64,000 nt of DNA, from contig LSAX01000008.1 of NCBI GenBank assembly GCA_001557505.1, positions 2,356,001 to 2,420,000 on the forward strand. The letters are read 5' to 3'. Below are positions 37,339 to 48,721 of the stretch, one piece after another. Positions within the stretch are counted from its first letter, which is position 1, and each line of letters begins with the position of its first letter. Position numbers and translations under genes: made by a program. The notes below the pieces were generated by a model. The model was not told the DNA's origin. It saw only the letters and a list, made by a program, of their open reading frames with translations, and did no database searches. Origin of the DNA: Reticulascus tulasneorum. Its lineage: Eukaryota > Ascomycota > Sordariomycetes > Glomerellales > Reticulascaceae.

Positions 37339-39920
37339 CTTGTGGAAGGGCGGCTTTCTTTCCGTGTGGTTCTCACGGCTGTTTGCCTCGGTCTTTTATT
37401 CGTTTTGTACCATAGATGAGCTTATGGAGACAAGGCGCTACACATCTTTCATGGATTGAGGTGTTTGGGTCTTATGGCTTATACCAACTATCGCTAAGTT
37501 TTGCATAACACCTTGTCCATCTTGCACTTGCTTGAAGCAGCTTCCTTCTCTTAGCTTGCTGTTTCGTGACGATCTGGAACTTTTGGTGTGAGTTTTTCGT
37601 CCGTCAATGACATGGTGCTCGACACCCTGAAAGTTGAGTGAGCAGCCAAGTTTAAAACCTCTTGATCAAAGCTACGAATTAAAATCTCGCAAGCATGAAC
37701 CGGCCGTTACGCCTTGCTGGGGGAGATGCGTGGTTGGACAACAGTTCGAGGTCCGCTACTAGACAGGACGAACTGATGGGGCATCGGAAAAACGGGCGCG
37801 GGGATACTCGATAGCGACGACGCCTTAGCTTCAGCAAGCCCTCGGCTTTCTTAAGGGCTGACGATGTAGTCCGTACGACGAGCCATGTTCTATGACGGAT
37901 GAAGCTCCGTGGACACGGCTCGTCATGGAAACGTGCCGAAACTTGCCTTAGCTAGGACCGAGACGTGTCGTTTGTAGATAAGCCATGTCAATAACGCAAG
38001 GTGTGGCTTTCTTTCAAGGCGCCGGATCAACAGCTCGGTGGTCTCGGTGAAGCATGTGCCTACTTACTATTTATGTAGTTGGGGGATCCTAGTCTTCGAT
38101 ATCTGCACAACTTGCTTTAGTGGCGGCCGGGAAGATGCATGTGCCGAAGCTCTGAAGCTTGACTCCTCGATTGGCTCAGCGGCCGCTGAATCTCGCTTGA
38201 TTCCGAGTTCATTATGTTACTCCTGCCTGGCTGGTCTGTATGGCCACGGAGCTGCTTGTGTCTCTCTGTGGACGCAAATTGCGTCGTTGCATTCCGGATG
38301 GCACCGTAATCCCATGAACCCGGTCAAGCTCGTTAATAAGCGGAGATGCGCTTGCTAATTTGGGTTCATCTTCTTCAAAAGATTCTTTGCGTGGTTCGTT
38401 TCGAGTTGCAATAGCCCCCCGGGCAGGGTTGACAGCTGCTTTATGAGCAGGTTCAAGAAAGCCTAACGTGGTGGGAACTTCTGGCCTTCCATCCATGACC
38501 CTGGCCTGACCCTAAACCGACCCTTGCTGGTGATCATTCCAAAATTATCCCCGACTTCCTAGCTAGGTAGGGCCTCATGTCCGTGCATGGGGGGGTTCTG
38601 GGCAGTGTGGGCGGCTGCGGCTGGTGGATCTGACCTGACATGTAAGACTTGGTTCTTAGTGCGATGTACGAACGGCTGCTAGACCATTCGCTTGTTTATC
38701 CCAAACTGTGATTGCGGCGGGAAGATGAGGGTCAGACTCACAATCACACACCTGACCCTGCTTGAAGAATTACGGCGCCTTACAGAGCGCTGACGGTCGA
38801 AAATGCGACAGCCAGACCCATGAGTTCGTGGGGAGCTCCGCTCCTGGCTTTGCAGGCCGCACACACACTACCCGGGTTAGTCAGTAGCATTACGAATTTG
38901 GCGCGAAGGATTAGAATCGAATTGGGCGCGGAATGGCGCGGCAAAGGCCAGGCATTGATTGGCGATGTGCGCTAAACGACGCCTCAAACCACCCCCTCCT
39001 CCATCATCACGCTCCAAAGATCCCTTGCAACTGTTGGTCGTAGGCTTGCTCTAGTCAGACCTTCAGCCTCACACCTCCCATGCCATGAACCGGCCTGTCA
39101 CCCATCCCCCCCATGTCCTACTTCTCATGTCCGTGCGGCCGAACCGATTACCGTAGGAGGTGTGGAAGGCTATGTTGATCACCAGGATTCGAGCTACGAA
39201 GCTAGCAGCTTGACAGGAATCAATCCAGATTCGCTGGCGGATGCGTTTGGGGGAGGGATGCCAGATCACGGCGTCTGCGCCTGCATCTGAAGGATTTACG
39301 ACGTTTCCTGGGTGCTCGGACTGCCGTCGTTTGCGAATCCATGCGAGTGCTGTCCTAATGGAGCTTCGCTGCCCATGACGCTGCATATGCAAGGACGGCT
39401 CGTTTGGTCGAGTCGGCCTCCGATTGCGCCAATATCGCACTCTTTCTGACCGGACCCCAGGCCTTTTGGTGGACTTGCAGAATGTCGCCCATGGCGGCCC
39501 ATCCATCACCACCTTGTCGGGTCCCCGCCGGATAGCTTCACTCGCTGCGGATAAGCCCTGTTGGCCCCTGGTCCGGTTCCCTACCAGATGCAAGGATGAC
39601 GGAGAGAGGCAGCAGCTAGCTGGGTTCCCTGCGAGTCAACAACATCCGTGGTAGGTCAACGTTGAGGTCGGGGTAGTATATTCCGTCGCATCCTTCTTAT
39701 GTTCATATGCCATCCCCCACCCACCTCTTCCCTCCAAGTACCGAGTCAACATTTCTATGGCACGGCTTTCCTTGGTTATCATCTTTACCTTTCTCTAAAC
39801 CGGTCCACGAGTGTGCTCGACGGAATGGGTCGACGCAGTTGAACTTTTTGGATATTCCTTGCCGAGACTTCTCTACCTCCATCCTCGGTACGGGAACCAT
39901 CCCACACACATCAGTAAGAC
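37339..39920. other. Intergenic SLM1 to MFS transporter
   Basis: 2.6 kb without a supported gene: SLM1 3' flank and transporter promoter. A 174-codon minus-strand frame at 39069-39593 is not recognisable. Confidence 0.55.
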
Positions 39921-42125
39921 ATGGCGGACCCGACGACGTCTGCAGGGCTTCCTAGCCCGAAAACGGAGCAAGAGTTGCAGAAGGCTTCCGAAGCGATGCA
40001 GCGAGCGGCCGATGCTATGATAGCGGCGACGGAGTCCTTCAGAACCCAGTTCCGACAGCAGCAGGACGGGATGGAACCGTTGACGGCGGTGTTTACAGGA
40101 TCGTCTGGGGACTATGCTCATTCAAGAGAATCCTCGGGCTCGCACGTGTCCATGCCTCCTCTCGGCTCGCCAATCTTCAGTACGGACTTCGGCGATCTCA
40201 CATATCCCAGACCTTCTTCGGGCCGTTTGAGCTTGGGACCGCAACGGACACCACAGCAAGTGTTCTTGACCCACGTTAGATCTCTACCAGCCATGGTGGA
40301 TTCTCTGTCGCCGACTTCAGACCCGCCTAGGACAGCCCCTACAGAACCTGCTCCGCCGTTCTTGTCTTACCCGCGGTCAACAATTGGCGCTGCTCGAACC
40401 ACAGATTGGCCCATGACTACCGGCTCGACACCTACTCTTGCTAATACATTCAGCCCCACCCCCTCCGGCCTCCCGAACTCGTCAGGCGGTGCATCATCTG
40501 GCCATGTCGATCTGTTTGAGGCCGCGCAAAGATTCAAGACAACCCACCAGGGCATATACCAGCAGGCCATTGCGGGGATAAGCTCAAGTCCACCGGCCAA
40601 GGAAACTTTCCGTACCGTCACATACGTGGGATCCAATCCGGACGATTATGGCTATGACCCGATATCAGAGAAACACAAGTCTGACGAACCCTCGCTCCTT
40701 CACGAAATCCTTTTCGTCTTGATCATCTGCTTGGCCCAGGCTCTCATGCTCGCGGCCATTGCTCAAGCGCTTGTCCCGGCTCACATCATTGGACAGTCTT
40801 TTCCCGACACGACGCCTGGCGATATTGCCTGGTTTTCGGCCGCCTACGCTTTGACTGCCGGCGCCTTCGTCCTGCCGTCAGGAAGGCTGGGGGACTTGTA
40901 TGGCCACAAGAAGATATTTGTTATTGGATACCTCTGGTTCGCGCTTTGGAGCTTGCTCACGGGGCTGTCCATCAACGTCCAAAAGGGAGGTGCCAATGGA
41001 AAGATCTACTTCTGCTTCTGTCGGGCAATGGCCGGCATTGGTCCTTCTATGTTGGTTCCGAACGGACAGGCTCTACTTGGGAGGGCATATTCACCAGGAC
41101 CCAGGAAGAACTTGGTGTTGTCTCTCTTCGGCGCCTCGGCCCCGTTCGGTTTTGTCGTTGGCGCAGTCATGTCTGGCTTGTTCGCAGTCAAGATGGTATG
41201 GGAATGGTCCTTCTTCGTTCTAGCCGCAGTCTGTATTAGCCAAGCTGGCCTGAGCACGTTGATATTGCCTTCTCACGAGCCGACGAGAAAGCGAGGGTCA
41301 GAAGGCCTCTGGGCACAGCTCGACGGTTGGGGCATGATTTTCGGAGTCGGTGGACTGGTACTCTTCAACTTTGCGTGGAACCAGGCGCCGATCGTGTCGT
41401 GGTCCACGCCGTACACATATTTTATTCTCATAATCGGGATAATGCTGCTCGGAGCTTTCATTTACATCGAAAGAGTCGCCGCACATCCCCTGCTGCCTGT
41501 CTCGGCCATGACTGCGAGCACAAACTGCGTCCTCGGCTGCGTTGCTCTAGGCTGGGGTTCCTTCTCCGTCTGGGTCTACTACAGCTTCCAGTTCCTTGAA
41601 TTGCTGCGTGGCCAGAGTCCTCTCCTTGCCAGCGCGGGCTTCGCACATGCGCCGATTGCCGGGCTTGTCGCCAGCCTGCTCACGGCTTGGCTCATGGGCG
41701 GGAAGGCCAAGCCCCCGTCTATCCTGCTGGTCTCTATGGTTGCATTCACCATCGGCTCGGTGCTGATGGCGACGGCGCCGATCAAGCAGACCTTCTGGGC
41801 CAACACATTCATCAGCATCCTAATTATGCCTTTCGGCATGGACATGTCCAATCCCGCGGCGACGATCCTCCTCAGCAACAGCGTCGCCAAGGAGCATCAG
41901 GGAATCGCCGCCAGTTTAGTCGTCACGGTGGTGAACTATTCCATATCACTTGCGCTGGGAATGGCCGGGACGATCGAGTATCATACTAATGATGGCGGCA
42001 AGGATTTGCTGCGCGGCTACCGGGGTGCACAGTACTTTGGCGTTGGGTTAGGGGGGCTGGGCATTGCTCTTGCATCGGCGTACATAGTGTATAGTTATAT
42101 AAGGGCGCGGAGAGCCGATAGGTGA
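39921..42125 (+). CDS. MFS transporter, DHA2/ATR1-like, with a long N-terminal tail
   Basis: Probable plasma-membrane proton antiporter; characterised relatives (yeast Atr1) export boron or aminotriazole, but substrate cannot be read from sequence. Single exon, 734 aa. Transmembrane helices begin only at about residue 256 (LLHEILFVLIICLAQALML). The MFS signature between TM2 and TM3 is present as GRLGDLYGHKKIF, and motif C-like glycines occur at FGASAPFGFVVGAVMSG. At least twelve, probably fourteen, helices follow, ending SYIRARRADR. Residues 1-250 are hydrophilic: an Ala/Glu-rich possible coiled coil at about 15-50 (ELQKASEAMQRAADAM) and a Ser/Pro/Thr-rich stretch with many SP/TP sites. Typical ATR1-like proteins have a much shorter tail, so this one is unusual. 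No start codon nearer to TM1 is obviously better. Confidence 0.88.
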   Translation: MADPTTSAGLPSPKTEQELQKASEAMQRAADAMIAATESFRTQFRQQQDGMEPLTAVFTGSSGDYAHSRESSGSHVSMPPLGSPIFSTDFGDLTYPRPSSGRLSLGPQRTPQQVFLTHVRSLPAMVDSLSPTSDPPRTAPTEPAPPFLSYPRSTIGAARTTDWPMTTGSTPTLANTFSPTPSGLPNSSGGASSGHVDLFEAAQRFKTTHQGIYQQAIAGISSSPPAKETFRTVTYVGSNPDDYGYDPISEKHKSDEPSLLHEILFVLIICLAQALMLAAIAQALVPAHIIGQSFPDTTPGDIAWFSAAYALTAGAFVLPSGRLGDLYGHKKIFVIGYLWFALWSLLTGLSINVQKGGANGKIYFCFCRAMAGIGPSMLVPNGQALLGRAYSPGPRKNLVLSLFGASAPFGFVVGAVMSGLFAVKMVWEWSFFVLAAVCISQAGLSTLILPSHEPTRKRGSEGLWAQLDGWGMIFGVGGLVLFNFAWNQAPIVSWSTPYTYFILIIGIMLLGAFIYIERVAAHPLLPVSAMTASTNCVLGCVALGWGSFSVWVYYSFQFLELLRGQSPLLASAGFAHAPIAGLVASLLTAWLMGGKAKPPSILLVSMVAFTIGSVLMATAPIKQTFWANTFISILIMPFGMDMSNPAATILLSNSVAKEHQGIAASLVVTVVNYSISLALGMAGTIEYHTNDGGKDLLRGYRGAQYFGVGLGGLGIALASAYIVYSYIRARRADR

Positions 42126-42482
42126 TAGAGGCGTGACTGGCACGGTATACCCATGGTGGCAACGGAAAACGGAGTTTTGGAGTGTTTTGTATCCTGTACT
42201 ATTATGCCAGGATAGCTTGGATGAGTTTAATGTGACTTCAAAGTCTATACCTTACCTAGTCTTCTCTTGTTCGTTTGCGTCGGCAAGAGTCTTAAGCATG
42301 TTGCAGTCTTATTGTGAGAACGCTACAAGACGGGAAAAAAGCCATCATTTTGTGAGAATCTTTTATTTTTGGTTTCGATCGTTGTACATATACAACCCAG
42401 AGACCTGACCACCAATTCTGATGAAAAACAAGCAATCTCCAAAACGCCAACCGGACACGAAGTGCAACAGAGACCTAGAAGA
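42126..42482. other. Intergenic between convergent MFS gene and GAR1
   Basis: 357 bp of 3' flank for both genes. AT-rich near 42.34-42.40 kb. No gene seen. Confidence 0.65.
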
Positions 42483-43337
42483 CTACCCTCGTCCGCCTCT
42501 GCTGAAACCTCCTCTCCCTCTTCCACCACCGAATCCCCCACCACCACCACCGCCACTGTAGCCACCACCTCCTCCTCCGCTGTAACCACCACCACCTCTC
42601 GGCGCACCTCTGGAACCACCACGGCCGCCACCTCTGGCGCCGAAACCACTTCCGCTGAAGCCACCTCCACCTCGTCCTCCACGCATCGGACCTCCCCGTC
42701 CTCCCCGGCCACCTCGGCCAAAGCTACCTCTCGAGTCGCCACGACCACCGCCTCGTCCAGCACGCTTGACTTTCGGCGCACCTGGTGCCGGCTTTGGTTT
42801 GGGAAGGAAGCGGTCCAGGGGCAAGAGCTTGTCGCCGCCGATGTAGAATTTGTCGCCCTCCTTGAACGAAGTCGCTTGGATTCCTTCCGACGGCTTAATG
42901 GTGAAGTAGAGCTGGTTTATGGGGCCGAGCACTTCGTCTACTTTGCCGACTGCGGTCTGATTCTGGCTGTTAGTGAGTTTCCCGGGAGACAGTGGAGGAG
43001 GACGGACCTTGTTCTCGAGGAAGATTTGGGCGTTGAAGTAGGGGACTTTGGTGAGGTTGATGCTGCTGCAGACCATTTCGCCTTCGCATGCATGCATGAA
43101 TTCGCCCATTTCTATATGGACGAGTCAGCAAATTGGACCTTGCAGGCAAGTAGACTGAAGCGCACCTAATACTGTTGCTGGCGGTCCCATGTCTCGTTGT
43201 TGGAAGCCACCGCCTCGGCCTATGATTCGTTAATATGATGTCAATTCAAACGATCGGAATTATTAATTACCACCGCCGCCTCCTCGGCCACCAAAGCCAC
43301 CACCGCGACCGCGCGGAGCACCTCGTCCGAACGACAT
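42483..43337 (-). CDS. gar1: H/ACA snoRNP core protein Gar1
   Basis: Nucleolar subunit of the pseudouridylating H/ACA particles, with Cbf5, Nop10 and Nhp2. Exons on the minus strand: 43337-43271, 43219-43166, 43111-43008 and 42956-42483, giving 232 aa. RGG-rich ends flank the core, as expected: an N-terminal [14 protein letters not shown], and a C-terminal tail from about residue 140 made of GGRGG, SRG and GGGYSGG units. The central Gar1 fold reads [48 protein letters not shown] and [19 protein letters not shown]. The last intron (43007-42957, GTCCGT..AATCAG, 51 nt) is a multiple of three and stop-free. Splicing is favoured because it joins ENK to TAVGKVDEV as in the family, and a CACTAAC branch site is present. 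It is divergent from ThrRS by 330 bp. Confidence 0.95.
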
Positions 43338-43667
43338 TTTGTGTTGAATTGGTGGAAATCTGCTGGGTGAAGATTGGTGGTGGAAGCTATTCGGACTGGA
43401 ATGAAAATTTCCAGTACTTCAATTGTGGTGCTGGAAAGCTAGCTTTCCATTGGATCGCAGTCGCGGTACGGAAAAACCAAACTTGCGACAACCCCTCCAA
43501 ATTTCAGCAGTGGGGTCCCGCGTTTTAGTGCGATTGGCATTTTGAGTCACAGACCGCAGCTCTTGGTGGGGTGACTGTTTCGACGATAAATCGTGGCAAT
43601 TCCTGTGGCCCTAACTTCCCTTTTCCAAACCACCTATTCAATAAACACCTTCTATTTCGACGCAATC
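43338..43667. promoter_or_regulatory. Bidirectional promoter GAR1/ThrRS with four CCAAT boxes and a palindrome
   Basis: 330 bp between head-to-head starts of a snoRNP gene and a tRNA synthetase. Four ATTGG pentamers (reverse CCAAT) lie at 43348, 43373, 43449 and 43533. A perfect 18-bp palindrome sits at 43432-43449, overlapping the third. Co-regulation is inference. Confidence 0.6.
43432..43449. repeat. 18-bp perfect palindrome
   Basis: TGGAAAGCTAGCTTTCCA equals its own reverse complement, and lies in the GAR1/ThrRS intergenic region. Confidence 0.9.
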
Positions 43668-46600
43668 ATGGAGTCCGCAAAGAAGGCAGTCGATTCTGTC
43701 ACTCAAGGCGTCAAAAAGGCCGCCATTGGAGGTGAGAAGGGCGGGAAGAAGGAGAAGAAGCCGAAGGATACCGGCGATGTCTCTGCTGGACCTCTAGAGC
43801 TGAACCCGCCTCCCGATTTTCTGCAGACTCGGCTCGACATGTTCCACCGGTTGAAAAAGAAGCAGGATGAGGAGATTGCGAAGAAGCCCCGAGAGCCCAT
43901 CATAATCACCATGCCAGACGGCGCAGTCAAGCCCGGAACCAGCTGGGAGACCACACCAGGAGAAATCGCCAAATCGATAAGCAACAACCTATATAAGCGT
44001 ACTGTGGTGGCAAGGCTGGACGGGGACCCGGAGAAGCTTTGGGACCTGGACCGGCCGCTAGAATCGAGCTGCAAGCTAGAATTGCTTTCGTTTGATGGTA
44101 CGGGCTCAGTTGCTAAGAGGGTGACACGAAGCTCAGCGCTCGAGTAGCTGGCTTTTTGTTCTCTCCTTCCAGCCATTTGTTCTACCAAGCTGACTCGAAA
44201 CAGATGAACAGGGCCAAATGGTATTTTGGCACAGCTCTGCACATATTCTCGGCGAAGCTTGTGAACGACGGTTTGGCTGCTCCCTTTGTATCGGTCCGCC
44301 ACTACAAGGCGGTGCGAACGGAACGGGCGGTTTCTATTACGAGATGGCGCTCCCAGGCGGGGCGGCCGTGCAGAACACCGACTGGAAGCCGTTGGAGAGC
44401 ATCGTCGGTTCTATTGTGAAGGAGAGGCAACAGTTCGAACGACTAGAGTTGTCGAAAGAGGACCTGCTTGAGATGTGTGTATCGCCGCCACGTTTGGACC
44501 ATACTTATACTAATCTCGTATGTGTTAGGTTCGCGTACAACAAGTACAAGCAGCACATCATCAAGGACAAGATTGCAGACGGCACATCTACTACCGTTTA
44601 CAGGAACGGTCCATTGATCGATCTTTGCAGAGGCCCCCATGTACCCGATACTTCGAGAATCGAGACATTTGCCATCCTCAAGAACTCGGCGAGCTACTTC
44701 CTCGGGTCCCAGGAGAACGATTCCCTGCAACGAATTTATGGAATCAGCTTCCCCGACAAGAAGAAGATGGCAGAGCACAAGAAGTTCTTGGAGGAGGCTG
44801 CCAAGAGAGACCATCGAAAACTCGGTAAGGAGCAGGAGCTGTTCTTCTTCCACGACTTATCGCCTGGCTCTGCTTTCTGGCTTCCGCATGGAGCACGAAT
44901 TTACAACGCGCTTCTTGCATACATCAAAGACCAGTATTTCAAGAGAGACTACCACGAGGTCATCACCCCGAATGTGCGTATGAACCCCTTATTTGCTTGC
45001 TCTTGCTAATCCTTCAAGATGTTCAACGCGGAGCTATGGAAAATTAGTGGCCACTGGGAACATTACCGAGACGACAGTGAGTTGCCTGGCTCTGGATGAA
45101 ATGAGAGGGCTCGCTAACATATTGAACCGTGTTTCTCACCCAAATCGACAAGGAACAGTTTGGTCTCAAGCCAATGAACTGCCCGTCCCATTGTCTCATG
45201 TTCAACCATACGTCAAGATCCTATTCTCAACTTCCGTGGCGCGTTGCAGATTTCGGCGTTCTTCACAGGTTCGGGATACCTCCTCCACTTTTGGGTATCA
45301 CATTGAATTCTAACGCAAACGTGTCCGGACAGAAATGAAGCATCAGGCGCTCTCTCAGGACTCACACGTGTTAGACGCTTTCAACAAGACGACGCCCATA
45401 TATTCTGTAGAGAGGACCAGATAAAATCAGAAATCGATGGCCTGTTTGACTTCCTTAGCGAGATGTATGGCCTCCTAGGCTTCACTTTCGTAAGTCTTAT
45501 TAACATAAATTACCAATGATATTGGTCACACACCAAAGCTAACAGATTGGTTCAGAAACTAGACCTTTCCACACGCCCCGAGAAGTACATGGGGGATATC
45601 GAGACCTGGGATAAGGCTGAAGGTATGCTGAAGGAGGCATTAAATGAATTTGCTCTTAAAGAAGGGGGGGTGCCTTGGACACTCAATGAAGGTGACGGTG
45701 CATTCTACGGACCCAAGGTATGGCATGTCTTACGGTGTCTACAACATTACTAACGTTTATCACAGATTGATATCAAGATCCTGGACTGCTTGAAACGAGT
45801 ACGTAACCAACTACGCCCGTGTTTCACCAACGACAGAATCAACCTTCTACCTATTCTGGAGGCTAACAAATCTGCAATAGGAATGGCAATGCGCAACTAT
45901 CCAGCTAGACTTCATGGCTCCTCAAAGTATGCTTCCCTGATTCTCTCCCGCGGGCTGAGCTAACCTCAACCAGATTTCGGACTCGAGTATGTTACATCTG
46001 ATGTACCACCGCAGAAGCCCAAAGATGAGCAACCCGCAGCGCCAGCATTCAAGGCCCCGGAAATGAGGGTGAAGGATCCCCAGGCCGTGATTGACTCGGC
46101 CGCGGCAGCCAAGGCGAAGGCCGGAGAGAAGGCCGCAGAGAAGGGCGGAGAGAAGGAGTGGAAACGCGTGTACAAGCCTTTGACTACCGGCTGTGCTCGT
46201 CCAGTTGTCATTCACAGGGCGATGGCCGGCTCCATTGAGCGCTTCACAGGTCGGTGATGCAGATCGCATACGAGTATCACGTTGCTTACAATTGCCATAG
46301 GTATCTTGATCGAGCATTTCGCAGGCAAATGGCCGTAAGTTGACTAGTTTGATCTCATCTCATCTTTCGTCACTGACACCTTTATAGGTTCTGGCTGAGT
46401 CCGCGACAAATATCTATTATCCCAGTCGGAATGGGCGATGCCTTCGTCTCATATGCCCAGGAAGTCCAGGCGCTCTTCAAAGCCCAAGGATTCTGGGTCG
46501 ATATAGACCTGAGCGGAAACACCCTCCAAAAGAAGGTCCGCACCGCACAATTAGCGCAATACAACTTTGTGTTCGGTAAGGCACCCATCTTTCCAGCTTC

Positions 46601-46831
46601 GTTGATATCCTCTGTCTAACCAAAATCTTGCGTGTAGTCGTTGGAATGGAAGAGGTGGAAGGCCGACAGGTCAACGTGCGTTATCGAGATGACACATCCG
46701 CGCAGGATCGAGGCAAGCCTGTACCGTTGGACGAGGCGGTTGCGAAGCTGAGGAAGCTGCACGATGAGAAGGGCTCCTATAACCCTTTCCCGGCGGTGGC
46801 GAAACCAGCCAAGGAAGAGAAAAAGGCGTAG
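43668..46831 (+). CDS. ths1: Threonyl-tRNA synthetase, cytosolic type
   Basis: Charges tRNA-Thr (class II). Exons 43668-44097, 44204-44474, 44529-44973, 45019-45076, 45130-45268, 45333-45489, 45556-45717, 45766-45798, 45881-45926, 45974-46249, 46301-46334, 46388-46575 and 46638-46831 give 810 aa. Order: Lys-rich start; TGS domain (about 85-145, [20 protein letters not shown]); editing domain with [10 protein letters not shown]; catalytic core with [11 protein letters not shown] (zinc Cys), motif 2 [31 protein letters not shown] and motif 3 [16 protein letters not shown]; anticodon domain ([20 protein letters not shown]). A Lys/Ala/Glu-rich insert lies at about 590-652 before motif 3; I recall inserts here in other fungi. 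Oddity: the frame-correct acceptor of intron 45077-45129 ends CG, not AG. The frame opens further upstream to 43590, but without an ATG and without Arg/Lys, so no mitochondrial presequence is indicated. Confidence 0.93.
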
Positions 46832-47312
46832 GGTGTTGGCCTGCCCGGTCCTAGTTTGCCGGAGTAGTAGCTCGAGATCTCATGTACGTTGAGCAAAGTG
46901 GTTTGGTAGTTAAAAGGCAATATTTCCGGAACTACAAATGGCAACGGGCTTCACTCCAATGTGGCAAAGGACGGCGTGTACTTGACATGTGAACCAACTT
47001 AATGGGGGTATCATGCATGTTACTTTAGTGAGTTGGGTACCTTGCATCTCTAATCAGCTCGTAGGGTCATGTCATGTCCAGTTCTCGTATGCTCCGACTC
47101 CCTAGCCCCAAAGGCGTCACAGTATACACCCTTCTTCCGTGCTCTCCATTTTTACGCTGCCCGAAAACAAAACAAGAATTGGTGCCAGCAGCGGTGCTGT
47201 CACGAGTCATACGCACCGACCACCGAAGGAATGTGATAAATCTGCCGTCACTCCGCCTCGATGACTAAGAAACCTCCTCCAATAGCACTCTGCTCATATC
47301 ACCACAGATGGC
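46832..47312. other. Intergenic between convergent ThrRS and CHO1
   Basis: 481 bp of 3' flanks. Nothing else seen. Confidence 0.65.
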
Positions 47313-48313
47313 TTATGGCTTGGGTATGTGGATGGATCGGCTGGTCATCAGACAGCCGTGGATGACGAAGATGGCGGCGATGGGGTGGAACTCGAACACG
47401 GAGCCGGTGAGCCACGTGCCGAGGGGGAGGTCTTGGAGAATCCAGCCCTGGGAAACCCAGTAGGCCATGACGGCGTCGATTCCGAGCGTGGTCGGGATGG
47501 GCGTGCCCTCGAAGTACTTGCTCTTGCCGGTGGCGTCCTTGGGCAGGACAGACACGGTGACGTTGAAGCGGGCAAGACGCGTCAGGCCGCTGAGGACGAA
47601 GAAGGTGAGGAACAGGTGGTCCACGGGGGTGCGCATGCCGATTGTGAAGGCGACTGCGGCGGGGGCGACGCCGAATGAAATCTGGAGAGATTGCAGGTGA
47701 GCATTTTGCGTTTACTTTGATGTCTCCAGTACCGAGATTCACTTGGAGGAGAGGGGAAGTGTGCGGGGAGAGAGATATACCAGATCAGCCAGTGAATCGA
47801 GCTCCTGTCCCATAAGGCTGCTCTTCTTGCGCCAGCGGGCTACCTTGCCGTCCATGAAGTCAAAAAACAGGCCGAATGGGAGGAAGGCGAGCGCGACGTA
47901 GACGTTGCTCAGAGCGGATGGGTCGCCGAGACAGTAGCGCAGCGAGGTGAAGATCGACATGACGCCGCACGCCCCTACAGTGTACTCGTCAGTTTGTTTC
48001 GACACATCTACAGCCCCGGCTGCAGAGGCTAAGAAGCGGCCGGGGACTCTGTTTCTTGGGGTCGGGTCGGGGGAGAAAATGCATACCATTGCAGAGGGTA
48101 ATAAGGTCCGCGAGATGCAGAGCGCGAATCAGCGAGAAATGGCCCGTGTCCGCAGACAGGAGCAACTTCTGCTTGTCATGAGCTGCCCGAAATTGGCCAT
48201 CAGTGATTTGGTCTCCCGTAGTGCGAGGGACTTCACATACTCGGCTGGTCAAAGCTGCCGACCTCCTTCGCCGCGTTCCCGTTCGTGGTCAGACCGCTCG
48301 TTCGTTTCGACAT
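47313..48313 (-). CDS. cho1: CDP-diacylglycerol-serine O-phosphatidyltransferase (phosphatidylserine synthase)
   Basis: Makes phosphatidylserine and CMP from CDP-diacylglycerol and serine in the ER. Exons on the minus strand: 48313-48241, 48182-48087, 47974-47781 and 47681-47313, giving 243 aa (yeast Cho1 276). The CDP-alcohol phosphatidyltransferase motif is intact: D98-G-x2-A102-R103-x8-G112-x3-D116-x3-D120, in [19 protein letters not shown]. Before it lies [18 protein letters not shown], typical of Cho1. Several hydrophobic helices follow: [32 protein letters not shown] and [17 protein letters not shown]. The N-terminus is short and hydrophilic. All introns are GT-AG, and the second is 112 nt. 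The C-terminus ends SIHIPKP. Confidence 0.93.
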
Positions 48314-48721
48314 GATTGCTGCCGCTGCTGCTGCTCGGTCGGTGTGTGGTAGGGTAAAGTGCAAGATGAGAGGGAGGGAGGTTTTGGAGGCGATCGATCT
48401 GGTTCGGGAGAGGAAAAAAAACCAGGAGAAGAGCGAAGAGGAACGAGTTTGGTTTTAAGAGCGGTAATGTGCTGTGCCGAGTCTCCTGAAGGCGGTGCAG
48501 CTGGCAAGGTCAACTGCTTTGCAAACCAGCAAGGATCAGTTGGCACATGCCGTCATCGTCCTGGACGCTAGGCCGGGATGCGCTTAGCGCGGGGAAAAGA
48601 AGCTTTGACGTTGGCTGGCACATAAGAAACATCACAACACCTAGGGGGAACATGGTAGGGCTATATTAGAGTGCTAGAAGTGCTAGGACGGTGTTCATTG
48701 CTGAGTTAAGTCCTGGCGTGC

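Noticed and set aside
39069..39593. 174-codon minus-strand frame before the transporter
   Set aside because: Arg/Trp/Gly-rich without motifs; lies in the transporter promoter.
42369..43169. 266-codon plus-strand frame
   Set aside because: Antisense of the RGG repeats of GAR1; Thr/Ser-rich shadow.
43593..43667. Upstream in-frame extension of ThrRS from GTG as a mitochondrial presequence
   Set aside because: No ATG, a TAA at 43587, and no basic residues in the 26 codons; start set at the ATG 43668.
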